Source: an uncultured Christensenellaceae bacterium
GTDB lineage: Bacteria > Bacillota > Clostridia > Christensenellales > Pumilibacteraceae
Length of the DNA: 48,912 nucleotides
Reading direction: 5' to 3'
Assembly: GCA_910587445.1 (NCBI GenBank)
Contig: CAJULE010000009.1
Coordinates: 1 to 48,912 of the forward strand
In this document: in pieces, positions 24,812 to 34,066 of the stretch
Layout of the letters: each line of letters opens with the position of its first letter
Position numbering within the stretch: the stretch's first letter is position 1
Notes under the pieces: model-generated
The model's database searches: none
What the model saw: only the letters and a program-made list of their open reading frames with translations
What the model was told of the DNA's origin: nothing
Position numbers and translations under genes: made by a program

Positions 24812-25006
24812 AATATACACCCCTTTTATCGTTTTCGTTTTCTTTTGTATGGGTTGTGATGTGTTAAGGAATCGGTTACTTTTTAGAATAAGAACAATCC
24901 CCTCAGTCACCTTCGGTGACAGCTCCCCTTACCAAAGGGAGCCTTTTTATAGGATAAAGTACGGACACCCGAGGGCGGAGAAACAAGCAGTTCGAGGAAA
25001 GAGGGT
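24812..25006. repeat. Intergenic region with a CAGTCACC...GGGAGCC repeat
   Basis: Bases about 24896-24948 are a copy of the CAGCTCCCCTT...AAGGGAGCC family, including a GTCACCTTCGGTGAC hairpin. No convincing promoter for the GH13 gene was found here. Confidence 0.55.
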
Positions 25007-25090
25007 TGCGCCCGACGGGAGTGTACTTTTTCGTACATGACCGAGGGCGCGTTCCTCTTGACAAAGAAATGCGACGTTTATACGCCCTCG
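25007..25090. repeat. Stop-adjacent repeat, copy 1 (glgP 3' end)
   Basis: The block ends 3 bp from the glgP stop codon and is closely repeated next to rnr at 41063-41144. Shared parts are TGCGCCCGA-GGGAGTGTAC, CGTACATGA-CCGAGGGCGC, TTGACAAAG and TGCGACGTTTATACGCC. It folds as a stem GCGCCC/GGGCGC with an inner TGTAC/GTACA stem. Confidence 0.75.
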
Positions 25091-25093
25091 GAA

Positions 25094-27520
25094 TCAGTCT
25101 TTTGGCTTAACGCGCTTCAGCTTCCAAATATTCTTCGCATACTCGTCTATACTCCTGTCCGCCGCGAATATGCCTGCGTGAGCGATGTTTACGAGAGCCA
25201 TCCGATTGAAATTTTTGTCGTTTTTGTACGCCGCATCGAGCTCTCGGTTAGCACGCATATAGTCGTCGTAGTCGGCAAGACACATATACGGATCGGCAAC
25301 GCCGCCGGCGCCCTTTATGAGATAGTCGGCAATATCCGCGAAGCTTTCGCCGTCGAAACCGTACTTGAGTCTGTCGATTATTCGGCGAAGCTTGTCGTTA
25401 TGCGTGAGATAGCTTGCCGAGCTGTAGCCGTTATGCCACAGAGAATCCACCTCTTCGGTGAGCATACCGAACGTAAAAATATTGTCCTTTCCCACGACCT
25501 CGCCTATTTCGACGTTCGCGCCGTCGACCGTACCGAGCGTGACCGCACCGTTGAGCATGAACTTCATATTCGACGTGCCGCTCGCCTCCTTGCCCGCGAG
25601 GCTTATCTGCTCGGAGATCTCGCTTGCGGGAATGAGGTGCTCGGCTTTCGTGACGTTGTAGTTTTCGACGAACATCACGTCGAGCTTTGCCTTAAGCGCG
25701 GGATTCTTGGCTATGTCCTTCGACAGCGCGTTTATGAGAGAAATTATGCGCTTTGCGTGATAGTAGCCGCCCGCCGCTTTCGCGCCGAATATAAACGTCT
25801 GCGGCGTAAAATCTCTGTCGGGGTCGTCGGTAAGATCGATATAGTAGCCGACTATTTTAAGCACGTTCAGAAGTTGACGCTTGTACTCGTGCAGGCGCTT
25901 TATCTGCGTGTCGAAGCGTGTCTCGGGATTGAGCGTAAAGCCCGTCTGCTCCTTTATCCACTTCGCGAAATCCCTCTTGTTCTTCGCCTTTATATCGCCT
26001 ATCTTTTTGAGCACGGAAGCGTCGTCCTTGAACTTCAAAAGCTCGATAAGACGGGAGGCGTCCTTAGTATACGCGTCGCCGATAAGCTCGGTTATGAAAG
26101 CGGCAAGTCGCGGGTTCGCCTGATTGAGCCAGCGACGGTGAGCTATGCCGTTCGTAACATTCGTGAAGCGCTTCGGATACACACCGTAGAAATCCCTGAA
26201 CACGCTCTTCTTTATTATATCGCTGTGAAGCGCGGACACGCCGTTTACGGAGTGGGAGCCTATCACCGAAAGGTTTGCCATGCGCACTTGGTTGTGCCCG
26301 AAAATGCTCATCGAATCGAGCTGTTCGCGCGTTGCGAACGGGCGCACGGAATCCAAGAAACGCCTGTTTATTTCCTTTATTATCGAGTAGATTCTCGGAA
26401 GGCGGGTCGCCACGAGATCCTCGTTCCACTTCTCCAGCGCTTCCGCCATGACGGTGTGATTGGTATAGGCGATCGTCCCGACCGTTATTTCCCACGCTCT
26501 GTCCCAGGCGAAGCCGTGCTCGTCAATGAGCAGTCTCATCATTTCGGGTACGGCAAGCGCTGGATGCGTGTCGTTTATGTGGATCGCCACTTTATCCGCA
26601 AGGTTGTCGAGGCTGCGGTAGTTCTTCAGATGATCCTTGAAAATGCTCTGGAGCGACGCCGACACGAGGAAGTACTGCTGCGAAAGACGGAGCTGTTTGC
26701 CCTGTATGTGATCGTCTGACGGATAGAGCACTTTGGAGATGAGCTCGGCTTCGTTGTCGGCGCGCATCGCCATCATGTAGTCGCCCTGTGTAAACGACTT
26801 CATATCGAAATTGTTGCGCGCGCTTGCACGCCAAAGCCGCAGTACGCTCACGCCGTCGGAATCCGCGCCCGAAATCATCAAGTCGTACGGAAGAGCTTCG
26901 ACTATTTCGGCGTCCGTATGCTCGACATGGCAATTGCCGTTTTCGTCCCACCATTCGTGAACGTGACCGCCGAGCTTTATCTGGAAGTTCTTATCCGAGC
27001 GCGGCATCATCCACACTTCGCCCGTATCCAGCCACTTGTCGGGCATTTCCACCTGCATATGCTCGAGTATCTTCTGCTTGAACAGACCGTACTCGTAGCG
27101 AATGGAAAAGCCCATTGCGGGATAGTTGAGCGTCGCAAGCGAATCCATAAAGCACGAAGCGAGACGACCGAGACCGCCGTTTCCGAGACCGGGATCGTCC
27201 TCCACTTCGTAAAGGTTGTCGAGATTGTATCCGTAGCCCTTCAAAGCGTCCTTAAACGCCGCCTCGAGCCCGAGATTATACAGATTGTTTTTGAGCGAAC
27301 GACCTATGAGAAACTCCATGCAAAGGTAGTAAACGCGTTTGAGTTTGCCCTGCTGGATCCTCTGATTGTTCTCCTGTTTTTTCTTGAGTAATATGTCGCG
27401 AACTACAAGGGCCGTCGCCTTGTACATTTGTTCGGTAGATGCCTTATTTGGTACGGTAGCAAAATATTTTGTGAGTTTTTCGGCTATAAGCTCCTGTACT
27501 TCTTCGGACGTCTTTATCAT
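25094..27520 (-). CDS. glgP: Glycogen/starch phosphorylase
   Basis: An 808-residue phosphorylase that releases glucose-1-phosphate from glycogen. The family core begins with RVYYLCMEFLIGRSL and GLGNGGLGRLASCF. The PLP lysine lies in EASGTSNMKFMLNGA, followed by TLGTVDGANVEI. Length is normal for the family. It is the fifth gene of glgB-glgC-glgD-glgA-glgP, 70 bp after glgA with GGAGGC before the ATG. Its stop abuts a dispersed repeat, which could act as its 3' end structure. No N-terminal regulatory extension is seen. Confidence 0.97.
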   Translation of the reverse strand: MIKTSEEVQELIAEKLTKYFATVPNKASTEQMYKATALVVRDILLKKKQENNQRIQQGKLKRVYYLCMEFLIGRSLKNNLYNLGLEAAFKDALKGYGYNLDNLYEVEDDPGLGNGGLGRLASCFMDSLATLNYPAMGFSIRYEYGLFKQKILEHMQVEMPDKWLDTGEVWMMPRSDKNFQIKLGGHVHEWWDENGNCHVEHTDAEIVEALPYDLMISGADSDGVSVLRLWRASARNNFDMKSFTQGDYMMAMRADNEAELISKVLYPSDDHIQGKQLRLSQQYFLVSASLQSIFKDHLKNYRSLDNLADKVAIHINDTHPALAVPEMMRLLIDEHGFAWDRAWEITVGTIAYTNHTVMAEALEKWNEDLVATRLPRIYSIIKEINRRFLDSVRPFATREQLDSMSIFGHNQVRMANLSVIGSHSVNGVSALHSDIIKKSVFRDFYGVYPKRFTNVTNGIAHRRWLNQANPRLAAFITELIGDAYTKDASRLIELLKFKDDASVLKKIGDIKAKNKRDFAKWIKEQTGFTLNPETRFDTQIKRLHEYKRQLLNVLKIVGYYIDLTDDPDRDFTPQTFIFGAKAAGGYYHAKRIISLINALSKDIAKNPALKAKLDVMFVENYNVTKAEHLIPASEISEQISLAGKEASGTSNMKFMLNGAVTLGTVDGANVEIGEVVGKDNIFTFGMLTEEVDSLWHNGYSSASYLTHNDKLRRIIDRLKYGFDGESFADIADYLIKGAGGVADPYMCLADYDDYMRANRELDAAYKNDKNFNRMALVNIAHAGIFAADRSIDEYAKNIWKLKRVKPKD

Positions 27521-27590
27521 GTGCTGCCTCCGGGTTGGTTAAAATATTGGGTCTCTATCATTACTCCCCTAAGAGTAGTTATACGTCGAA

Positions 27591-29378
27591 TCAGAACATT
27601 TCGTTATAGAACTTCACATACTCTTTCGCGCTGCTTACCCAGCTGAAATCGCTTGTCATTGCCCTGTCGATAAGACCTTTCCACTTGTCGTGGTAGTCGC
27701 GGTAGAGCCCGACGGCCCTGTCTACGGCATGGATCATATCGCCCGCATTGTACGACTGGAAGGTAAAACCATTGCCGTAATCGCCGTCTCCGCAGTCGAC
27801 TATCGAATCCTTCAAGCCGCCCGTTCTGCGTACGATTGGAATGGTGCCGTAACGGCAAGCCATCATCTGCGACAGACCGCAAGGCTCTGACTTCGACGGC
27901 ATTAGGAACATATCCGCGCCCGCGTAAATCTTGTGCGAAAGGTCCTTATTGAACGCTATTATCGAGCACACCTTGTTTTCGTACATCTGCTGCATATGCG
28001 TAAAGAATCCCTCGTACTCGGGGTCGCCCTTTCCGAGAAGCACGACCTGAACGTCGTTCTTCATTATGTCGTTCATCGCAAAGCGTATGAGGTCGAGTCC
28101 CTTATGAGCTACGAGACGGGAAATTACGGCGATCATGGGCACTTTCTCGTTCACGGGAAGCGAAAGCATTTTCTGAAGCTCGGTTTTATTGACCTTCTTC
28201 TCCTCGTGCACGGACTTTACGGAATAATTTCTGAAAAGCGACTTGTTGGTTTCGGGATTGTAATCGTCCACGTTTACGCCGTTGAGAATGCCGCGAAGCT
28301 TATAGCTGTTTTTGAGCAGCACGTTTTCCATGCCGTGCGCATAGAAAGGATCCATTATTTCCTGAGCGTATGTCGGACTTACCGTCGAAACGGCGTCGCT
28401 GTAGTCTATCGCTCCCTTCATGAGGTTTATGCAGCCGCGGTGCTCTATGGACATATATTCGTGTGCCGGAATACCGAATACGTCCTCTATTATGCTCTTC
28501 GAATATTTGCCTTGATACTCTATGTTGTGTATCGTGAATATCGTGCGTATTCCGCCGTAGCCCTCGCGGTACATATAGAACAGCTTGTAATATATGGGCA
28601 CGAGCGCGGTCTGCCAATCCTGGCAATGAAGTACGTCGGGCTTCCATCCGAGGTGCGGAATAAGCTCGACTACGGCGCGGGAAAGGAAGGCAAAGCGCTC
28701 GCCGTCGTCGTAATAGCCGTAGAGGTTCGGGCGCTTGAAATAGTATTCGTTGTCGATGAAATAATAGACAGTTCCCCTGTAATTATACTTGAACAGTCCG
28801 CAGTATTGGTTTCTCCAGGCAAGAGGCACGTTTATATGGCAGATAAATTCGAGATTTGCTCTGTCCTCCTGCGGGAACGACTCGTAAAGCGGAAGTATTA
28901 TACGGGCTTCGTATCCGGCACCGAGCGCGTTTATTTCCTTGGGAAGCGAGCCCATGACTTCGCCGAGTCCCCCCGTCCCCGCAAACGGGAACGCTTCGGA
29001 ACAGACGAACAAAATGTTTTTCTTCTTTGTTTCGGGCTTGGCTTTCTTTACGGGCTTTTCCTCGGGCGCGGGCGTTTCCGCCTTTCCCGTCTTTTCCGCG
29101 GCTTTCGCGGTCTCCGCCTTTACGGGTTTTTCTTCTTCGACCTTTAACGGCTTCGTCTCTTTTTTCGGTTCCTCGACTTTTGCCGCAGGTTTTGTCTCGA
29201 CCTTTTTCGGCGCGGTCCTTACGGGCGCGGGCTTTGTTTCCGCCCTGTGCGCCACGGCTTTACCTACGGGCGTAGGCTTTACCTCGGCTTTCGTCTCAGG
29301 CGCGGGCTTTGCCGCATTCGGCTTTACTTCTTTGTCCGCGGCAGTCGATTTGACCGTCGTCTTTTTTGTTGTTGCCAT
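27591..29378 (-). CDS. glgA: Glycogen synthase with a long disordered N-terminal extension
   Basis: A 595-residue ADP-glucose-dependent synthase (GT5) that elongates alpha-1,4-glucan. The catalytic core starts only at about residue 119 (KKKNILFVCSEAFPFAGTGG). The first 118 residues are low-complexity Lys/Ala/Pro/Glu/Thr repeats, probably disordered. The usual KTGGL substrate loop reads GTGGL, so the first-position Lys is absent. The C-terminal half has HKGLDLIRFAMNDI and MPSKSEPCGLSQMMACRYG, typical of GT-B glycogen synthases. The ATG follows AAGGAG. The extension is in frame with normal codon use and no internal ribosome site, so it is likely real. Confidence 0.95.
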   Translation of the reverse strand: MATTKKTTVKSTAADKEVKPNAAKPAPETKAEVKPTPVGKAVAHRAETKPAPVRTAPKKVETKPAAKVEEPKKETKPLKVEEEKPVKAETAKAAEKTGKAETPAPEEKPVKKAKPETKKKNILFVCSEAFPFAGTGGLGEVMGSLPKEINALGAGYEARIILPLYESFPQEDRANLEFICHINVPLAWRNQYCGLFKYNYRGTVYYFIDNEYYFKRPNLYGYYDDGERFAFLSRAVVELIPHLGWKPDVLHCQDWQTALVPIYYKLFYMYREGYGGIRTIFTIHNIEYQGKYSKSIIEDVFGIPAHEYMSIEHRGCINLMKGAIDYSDAVSTVSPTYAQEIMDPFYAHGMENVLLKNSYKLRGILNGVNVDDYNPETNKSLFRNYSVKSVHEEKKVNKTELQKMLSLPVNEKVPMIAVISRLVAHKGLDLIRFAMNDIMKNDVQVVLLGKGDPEYEGFFTHMQQMYENKVCSIIAFNKDLSHKIYAGADMFLMPSKSEPCGLSQMMACRYGTIPIVRRTGGLKDSIVDCGDGDYGNGFTFQSYNAGDMIHAVDRAVGLYRDYHDKWKGLIDRAMTSDFSWVSSAKEYVKFYNEMF

Positions 29379-29422
29379 ATATTTATTCTCCTTTATTCTT
29401 TAAGAAATAGATAAGGTCTGCG

Positions 29423-30538
29423 TCAGATTATGACGTTTTTTGCGATGTAGTAGGGATGCGTAGCGTGTCCCGAAAGCTCTCTGCCCTCGAGGATATGCAC
29501 GTTTTTGTCGGCGATCACGCAATTGAGACGACTGCCGCCGTCCACCGCGCTTTCCTGGAACACTATGGAATCCTTGACCACCGCGCCTTTTGCGACCTTT
29601 ACGCCGCGGAACAGAATGGAATTTATTACCGTGCCCTCTATTACGCAGCCGTCCGCTATGAGCGAGTTCGTGACGAGCGCGGAATCGGTTATGCGGCAGG
29701 GCGCGCTGTCGCGCACTTTCGTGTAAATATTCGCACCGTTGTTGTCGAAAAGCGAAGTGCGAGTGTCCTTGTCGAGCAATTCGAGCGAATGTTTGTAATA
29801 ATTCGCGACGCTGTCTATAGAAGCGAAATATCCGGTGTGCTTAAAGCCGTACACGCGCCAATTCTTACAGCCCTTTCCGAGCACGTCGGCGGAAAAGCTC
29901 TTGTAGCCGTACTCGCCCGCGTTTTCGAGGATATTGAGAAGGAACTGTCTGTTCATGACGCATATGTTCGTATAGACGTTCGTCTTTTTGCCCGCAATCT
30001 TATCGGAAACGGTAACGCTCTTGACGCGGTTGTCGACGTCCATATCTATTATTGTGCGCTTTTTGCCGGCTTCTATGTTCTTTTCGCGATACACGACGGT
30101 TATATCCGCGTGTCTGTCTATGTGGTACTGAACTATTTCCGAGAAATCGCAGTTGCACACACAGTCGCAATCGCTCATGACGACGTAATTTTCTTCCGAG
30201 CGGCGCAGGAAATGACAGATGTTCTTGAGCGCCTCGAAACGCGACGTATATACGGCGTGCGAGCTCTCGTCGCCGAACGGAGGAAGTATCATGAGACCGC
30301 CGTTCTTCCTCGACAGATCCCAATGCTTGCCGCTTCCGACGTGGTCCATGAGAGACTGATAGTTGTACTTCGTGATTATGCCCACCTTGCTTATGCCGCT
30401 GTTTACCATGTTGGAAAGCGGGAAATCGACAAGACGGTATCTGCCGCCGAACGGCACGGACGCAAGCGTGCGCTTTGCGGCGAGCTCTCCGAGCTCTCTG
30501 TCGTGTATATTGCTGAATACTATACCCAATGTTTTCAT
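29423..30538 (-). CDS. glgD: GlgD, ADP-glucose pyrophosphorylase-like subunit
   Basis: A 371-residue nucleotidyltransferase-like protein with a C-terminal left-handed beta helix. It aligns with GlgC over FGGRYRLVDFPLSNMVNSGI, but its N-terminus (GIVFSNIHDRELGELAAKRT) lacks the GGxGTRL loop. That is the hallmark of the regulatory/non-catalytic GlgD subunit in Firmicutes, which forms a heterotetramer with GlgC. It starts 4 bp after the glgC stop with GGGAGG, so they are tightly coupled. Confidence 0.95.
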   Translation of the reverse strand: MKTLGIVFSNIHDRELGELAAKRTLASVPFGGRYRLVDFPLSNMVNSGISKVGIITKYNYQSLMDHVGSGKHWDLSRKNGGLMILPPFGDESSHAVYTSRFEALKNICHFLRRSEENYVVMSDCDCVCNCDFSEIVQYHIDRHADITVVYREKNIEAGKKRTIIDMDVDNRVKSVTVSDKIAGKKTNVYTNICVMNRQFLLNILENAGEYGYKSFSADVLGKGCKNWRVYGFKHTGYFASIDSVANYYKHSLELLDKDTRTSLFDNNGANIYTKVRDSAPCRITDSALVTNSLIADGCVIEGTVINSILFRGVKVAKGAVVKDSIVFQESAVDGGSRLNCVIADKNVHILEGRELSGHATHPYYIAKNVII

Positions 30539-30542
30539 CTCG

Positions 30543-31727
30543 TCAGTCCTCCCGTTCCACTATCTCGCCGGCTTTGAGCTTCGTGCCGTCCTTAAGCGTC
30601 ACGCCGCCGCCGACAAGAGCGATCTTGTTCTTGTTCGAATTTTCGTCGCCCAAAACGCAATTCTTGCCTATGACGCAGTTTTCGTCCACCATCGCATAGT
30701 TGAGACGTGCGCCCTTGCAGATACGAGTACCGCGCATTACGACGCTGCTCTTTACGAGAGCGCCTTCTTCCACGACTACGCCCTCGCCGAGCACGGAATC
30801 GATGACGCTGCCGTTTATTTCGCAGCCCGTCGTCATAAGCGAGTTCTTGAACTTGCCGTCGCTTCCTATGTAGCTCGGCGGCAGAGGACAGTTTCTCGAA
30901 TATATCTTGAAATTCGGATCGTTGAGGTTTATGAGCGGCTCGTCGCCGAGAAGATCCATATTCGCTTCCCAAAGCGACGTCACCGTGCCGACGTCCTTCC
31001 AATAGCCGCTGAAGCCGTAGGCATATACGCCCATCTTTTTGGCAAGCAGCGACGGAATAATGTTCTTACCGAAGTCGTTCGAGCTCTGAGGATTCTTTTC
31101 GTCCTCGATAAGCTCGCTTACGAGAACGTCTTTCTTGAAGATGTATATGCCCATCGAGGCATGATTGCTCTTCGGCGCTTTGGGTTTTTCCTCGAAAGAG
31201 GTTATTTTTTTATCCGACGAAAAGTCGAGAATGCCGAAGCGGCTCGCCTCTTCCATCGGCACGTCTATGACGGCGATCGTGCAGTCCGCCTTGTTTGCCA
31301 CGTGCTCGGCAAGCATTTTCGAATAGTCCATCTTGTATATGTGGTCGCCGCTGAGGATAAGGACGTGTTCGCTGTCGTACTCGTCGAGAAAGTGAAGGTT
31401 TTGATATATGGCGTTCGCCGTGCCCTTATACCACTCGCCGCCTTTCTTTGCCTGATAGGGCGGCAAGGTGTGGACGCCGCCGTAGCTGCGGTCGAGGTCC
31501 CAAGGCTCGCCGTTGCCGACATATTCGTTTAGGATGAGCGGCTGATACTGTGTGAGCACGCCGACCGTATCTATGTCGGAGTTCGTGCAGTTCGACAGCG
31601 GAAAATCGATTATGCGATACTTTGCGCCGAACGACACGGCAGGCTTCGCCACCCTGCTCGTCAGTGCGTACAGGCGAGTACCTTGACCGCCCGCAAGCAA
31701 CATTGCAATACACTTCTTCTTTTTCAT
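30543..31727 (-). CDS. glgC: Glucose-1-phosphate adenylyltransferase, catalytic subunit
   Basis: A 394-residue enzyme that makes ADP-glucose from ATP and glucose-1-phosphate, the committed step of glycogen synthesis. The N-terminus has the nucleotide loop LAGGQGTRLYALT and KPAVSFGAKYRIIDFPLSNC. SGDHIYKMDY (metal site) and FEEKPKAPKS (sugar-phosphate lysine) follow. The C-terminus is a hexapeptide beta helix with the allosteric site. It is the second gene of the glycogen operon, between glgB and glgD. Confidence 0.97.
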   Translation of the reverse strand: MKKKKCIAMLLAGGQGTRLYALTSRVAKPAVSFGAKYRIIDFPLSNCTNSDIDTVGVLTQYQPLILNEYVGNGEPWDLDRSYGGVHTLPPYQAKKGGEWYKGTANAIYQNLHFLDEYDSEHVLILSGDHIYKMDYSKMLAEHVANKADCTIAVIDVPMEEASRFGILDFSSDKKITSFEEKPKAPKSNHASMGIYIFKKDVLVSELIEDEKNPQSSNDFGKNIIPSLLAKKMGVYAYGFSGYWKDVGTVTSLWEANMDLLGDEPLINLNDPNFKIYSRNCPLPPSYIGSDGKFKNSLMTTGCEINGSVIDSVLGEGVVVEEGALVKSSVVMRGTRICKGARLNYAMVDENCVIGKNCVLGDENSNKNKIALVGGGVTLKDGTKLKAGEIVERED

Positions 31728-31787
31728 ACTTCTTCTCCCTGCTTATATTCACTCCGCCGCCCTCTTAAGCGGCGAAATAGGATTACC

Positions 31788-33803
31788 TTATTGTTTGCTC
31801 TTTTTCGCCGAGCTCGCTTTCTTCGCGCCCGTAGGGCTTTTCTTCGCAACGCCGCGTTCGGTAGCCTCGCCCGTTTTGCTTTCCGCGCTCTTTTTTGCCG
31901 CAGGCTTTGTTTCGCCCGCTTTTTTTGCGGTCGGTTTCTTCGCGGCTTTCTTTACATACGGCGGCGCAGTGAAGATATATCCGGACATCGGAGCGATGTC
32001 GAGGACTATGCTCTCTTCCTTGCCGTGGCTCGACTGTTTTTCGGATTTTAACGAAACCGCGTCGGTATCGAAGCCGTAAACGTCGCTGTAGAGGATACGC
32101 TTAAACGTGCCGCCGTTTATACCTATGCGGTAATTCTTCCACTGCGACAACGAAAAATTTATTATTATGACTACTCTGTTGCCTTTTTTGTCGCGACGCT
32201 CGTAAGCGATGACGTTTTGCCTGTTGTCGTCGGGCACCAGCCACTCGTAGCCGTCCCAAGAGTCCTCTATCTCGTACAGCGGACTGTTTTCGAGATAGAT
32301 ATGGTTGAGCGCCTTCACAAAGCGTTTCGCCTCGTCGTGAAGCGGATAATCGAGCAGCGTCCAGACAAGCTCCGACGAGAAATTCCACTCGTCGAACTGC
32401 GCGAACTCCGTCCCCATGAAAAGCAGCTTTTTGCCGGGGTGCCCCATCATATTTATCAGATAGTTCCTAAAGCCCGCAAACTTCTGCTCGTAAGTGCCGG
32501 GCATCTTATTGAGCAGCGAGCACTTGCCGTAGACGACTTCGTCGTGCGATATGGGCAGGATATAGTTCTCACTGAACGCATATGTAAGCGAGAAGGTCAG
32601 ATTGTTGTGGAGTCCCGCTCTCCAAAGCGGATCGGTCTTTGCATAGGCGAGCGTATCGTTCATCCAGCCCATGTTCCACTTGAAGTTGAAGCCGAGACCG
32701 CCGTCCGCCGCGGGCTTCGTGACCATGGGCCACGCCGTCGATTCCTCCGCGATCATCATCGCGTTCGGGAAAGCGGCAAAGATCTTCGTGTTGAGGCGGC
32801 GGAAAAACTCCACGGCGTCGACGTTCTCTTTTCCGCCGTATTCGTTGGGGCGCCACTCCTTTCTTCCGTAGTCGAGGTAGAGCATACTCGCGACCGCGTC
32901 CACTCTGAGTCCGTCCACATGGAAAACGTCGAGCCAATACATCGCGTTGGATATGAGAAAGCTCGACACTTCGCCGCGCTTATAGTTGAAGCAGCGCGTG
33001 CCCCATTCCTTGTGCTCCATTCGAAGTTCGTCCGCGGGCTCATAAAGCGGTCCGCCGTCGAACTCGTAAAGTCCGTTGGCATTTTTCGGGAAATGTCCGG
33101 GCACCCAATCGAGGATCACGCCCAGTCCCGCGCCGTGCAGCTTGTCCACGAGATAGGCAAAGTCCGCAGGCGTCCCGTAACGGCTGGTAGGCGCATAGTA
33201 CGCCGTCACCTGATAGCCCCAGCTTGCGTCGAACGGATACTCGGCTATGCCCATAAGCTCGATGTGAGTATAGCCCATGTCCTTAAGATACGGAACTATC
33301 TCGTCGGCGAATTTGCGGTACGAAAAAGTGTTGCCGTCCTCATATCGACGCCAAGACCCCATATGACATTCGTATATATTTACGGGTTTCGAGTACGGAG
33401 CCGTTTTCGACTTCATATACTCGCCGTCGGTAAACTCGTAATCGTCGAGGGGATAGACCTTGCTTGCCGTAGCTTCGTGTGTCTCGGAATGGAAGGCGTA
33501 TGGATCGGACTTGTACAACCCGCCCTTTACCGTGTCGAGGTAGTACTTGTAATTATCGAAACGCTTTACTCCCTCCGCCTTTCCTTCCCACATACCCGAG
33601 GTGTTTTCGAGTCTCTTGAGCGGGCAAGCGTCGACATTCCAATCGTTGAAGTCGCCCACCACGCTTACGCTTTTTGCGGCGGGCGCCCACACGCGAAATA
33701 CGGCGCTCGAGCTCTTCTCGTCAAACTGACATCCCATGAAGCGGTAGGCGTTTGCGCAAACTCCGCTGTCGAACTCCGTCTGCGTGCTTATGTCGAATTT
33801 CAT
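31788..33803 (-). CDS. glgB: Glycogen branching enzyme with a Lys/Ala-rich tail
   Basis: A 671-residue GH13 enzyme that makes alpha-1,6 branches. A CBM48 domain (about 30-120, VFRVWAPAAKSVSVVGDFND) precedes the barrel. Catalytic nucleophile Asp is in VDGLRVDAVASML, acid/base Glu in MIAEESTAWP, and the third acid in LPISHDEVVYG. After the C-terminal beta domain, the last 56 residues (616-671) are a Lys/Ala/Ser-rich low-complexity tail. The start at 33803 follows TTGGAGGAAATA; an upstream ATG at 33845 lies in the leader. It is the first gene of the glycogen operon, with a strong promoter. Confidence 0.96.
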   Translation of the reverse strand: MKFDISTQTEFDSGVCANAYRFMGCQFDEKSSSAVFRVWAPAAKSVSVVGDFNDWNVDACPLKRLENTSGMWEGKAEGVKRFDNYKYYLDTVKGGLYKSDPYAFHSETHEATASKVYPLDDYEFTDGEYMKSKTAPYSKPVNIYECHMGSWRRYEDGNTFSYRKFADEIVPYLKDMGYTHIELMGIAEYPFDASWGYQVTAYYAPTSRYGTPADFAYLVDKLHGAGLGVILDWVPGHFPKNANGLYEFDGGPLYEPADELRMEHKEWGTRCFNYKRGEVSSFLISNAMYWLDVFHVDGLRVDAVASMLYLDYGRKEWRPNEYGGKENVDAVEFFRRLNTKIFAAFPNAMMIAEESTAWPMVTKPAADGGLGFNFKWNMGWMNDTLAYAKTDPLWRAGLHNNLTFSLTYAFSENYILPISHDEVVYGKCSLLNKMPGTYEQKFAGFRNYLINMMGHPGKKLLFMGTEFAQFDEWNFSSELVWTLLDYPLHDEAKRFVKALNHIYLENSPLYEIEDSWDGYEWLVPDDNRQNVIAYERRDKKGNRVVIIINFSLSQWKNYRIGINGGTFKRILYSDVYGFDTDAVSLKSEKQSSHGKEESIVLDIAPMSGYIFTAPPYVKKAAKKPTAKKAGETKPAAKKSAESKTGEATERGVAKKSPTGAKKASSAKKSKQ

Positions 33804-33886
33804 TATTTCCTCCAATAGTGAAAAAATTTGTTGCACTCGGCACATACCCCTCGCCCCTCTTTCGCTTAAATATATGCCTTGTATAT

Positions 33887-33915
33887 ATTATACAACATCT
33901 TTTTGATAATTTCAA
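33887..33915 (-). promoter_or_regulatory. Promoter of the glycogen operon (glgB-C-D-A-P)
   Basis: On the minus strand TTGAAA (33910-33915), 17 bp, TATAAT (33887-33892). The leader to the glgB ATG is about 75-80 nt. No obvious operator palindrome overlaps it. Confidence 0.85.
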
Positions 33916-34066
33916 TAGATATCCGAAAATTTTTCTCAAAATTTTTACAGAGATTTCGGAGATTAACGACATCTTTCGAAAGAGTCCCCGAAATTCGCAT
34001 AACTCCCGCTTATATCCATGCGCAAAAAAACGAAAGAATTATTTTTTCTTTATCTTGTCAAAACCG

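Noticed and set aside
25037..26719. Long open frame (560 codons) on the plus strand opposite glgP
   Set aside because: It is fully antisense to a canonical phosphorylase, has no ribosome site, and its translation has no recognisable motif. Codon bias of the real strand leaves such frames open throughout this window, for example 32217-33818 opposite glgB and 34215-35729 opposite glnN.
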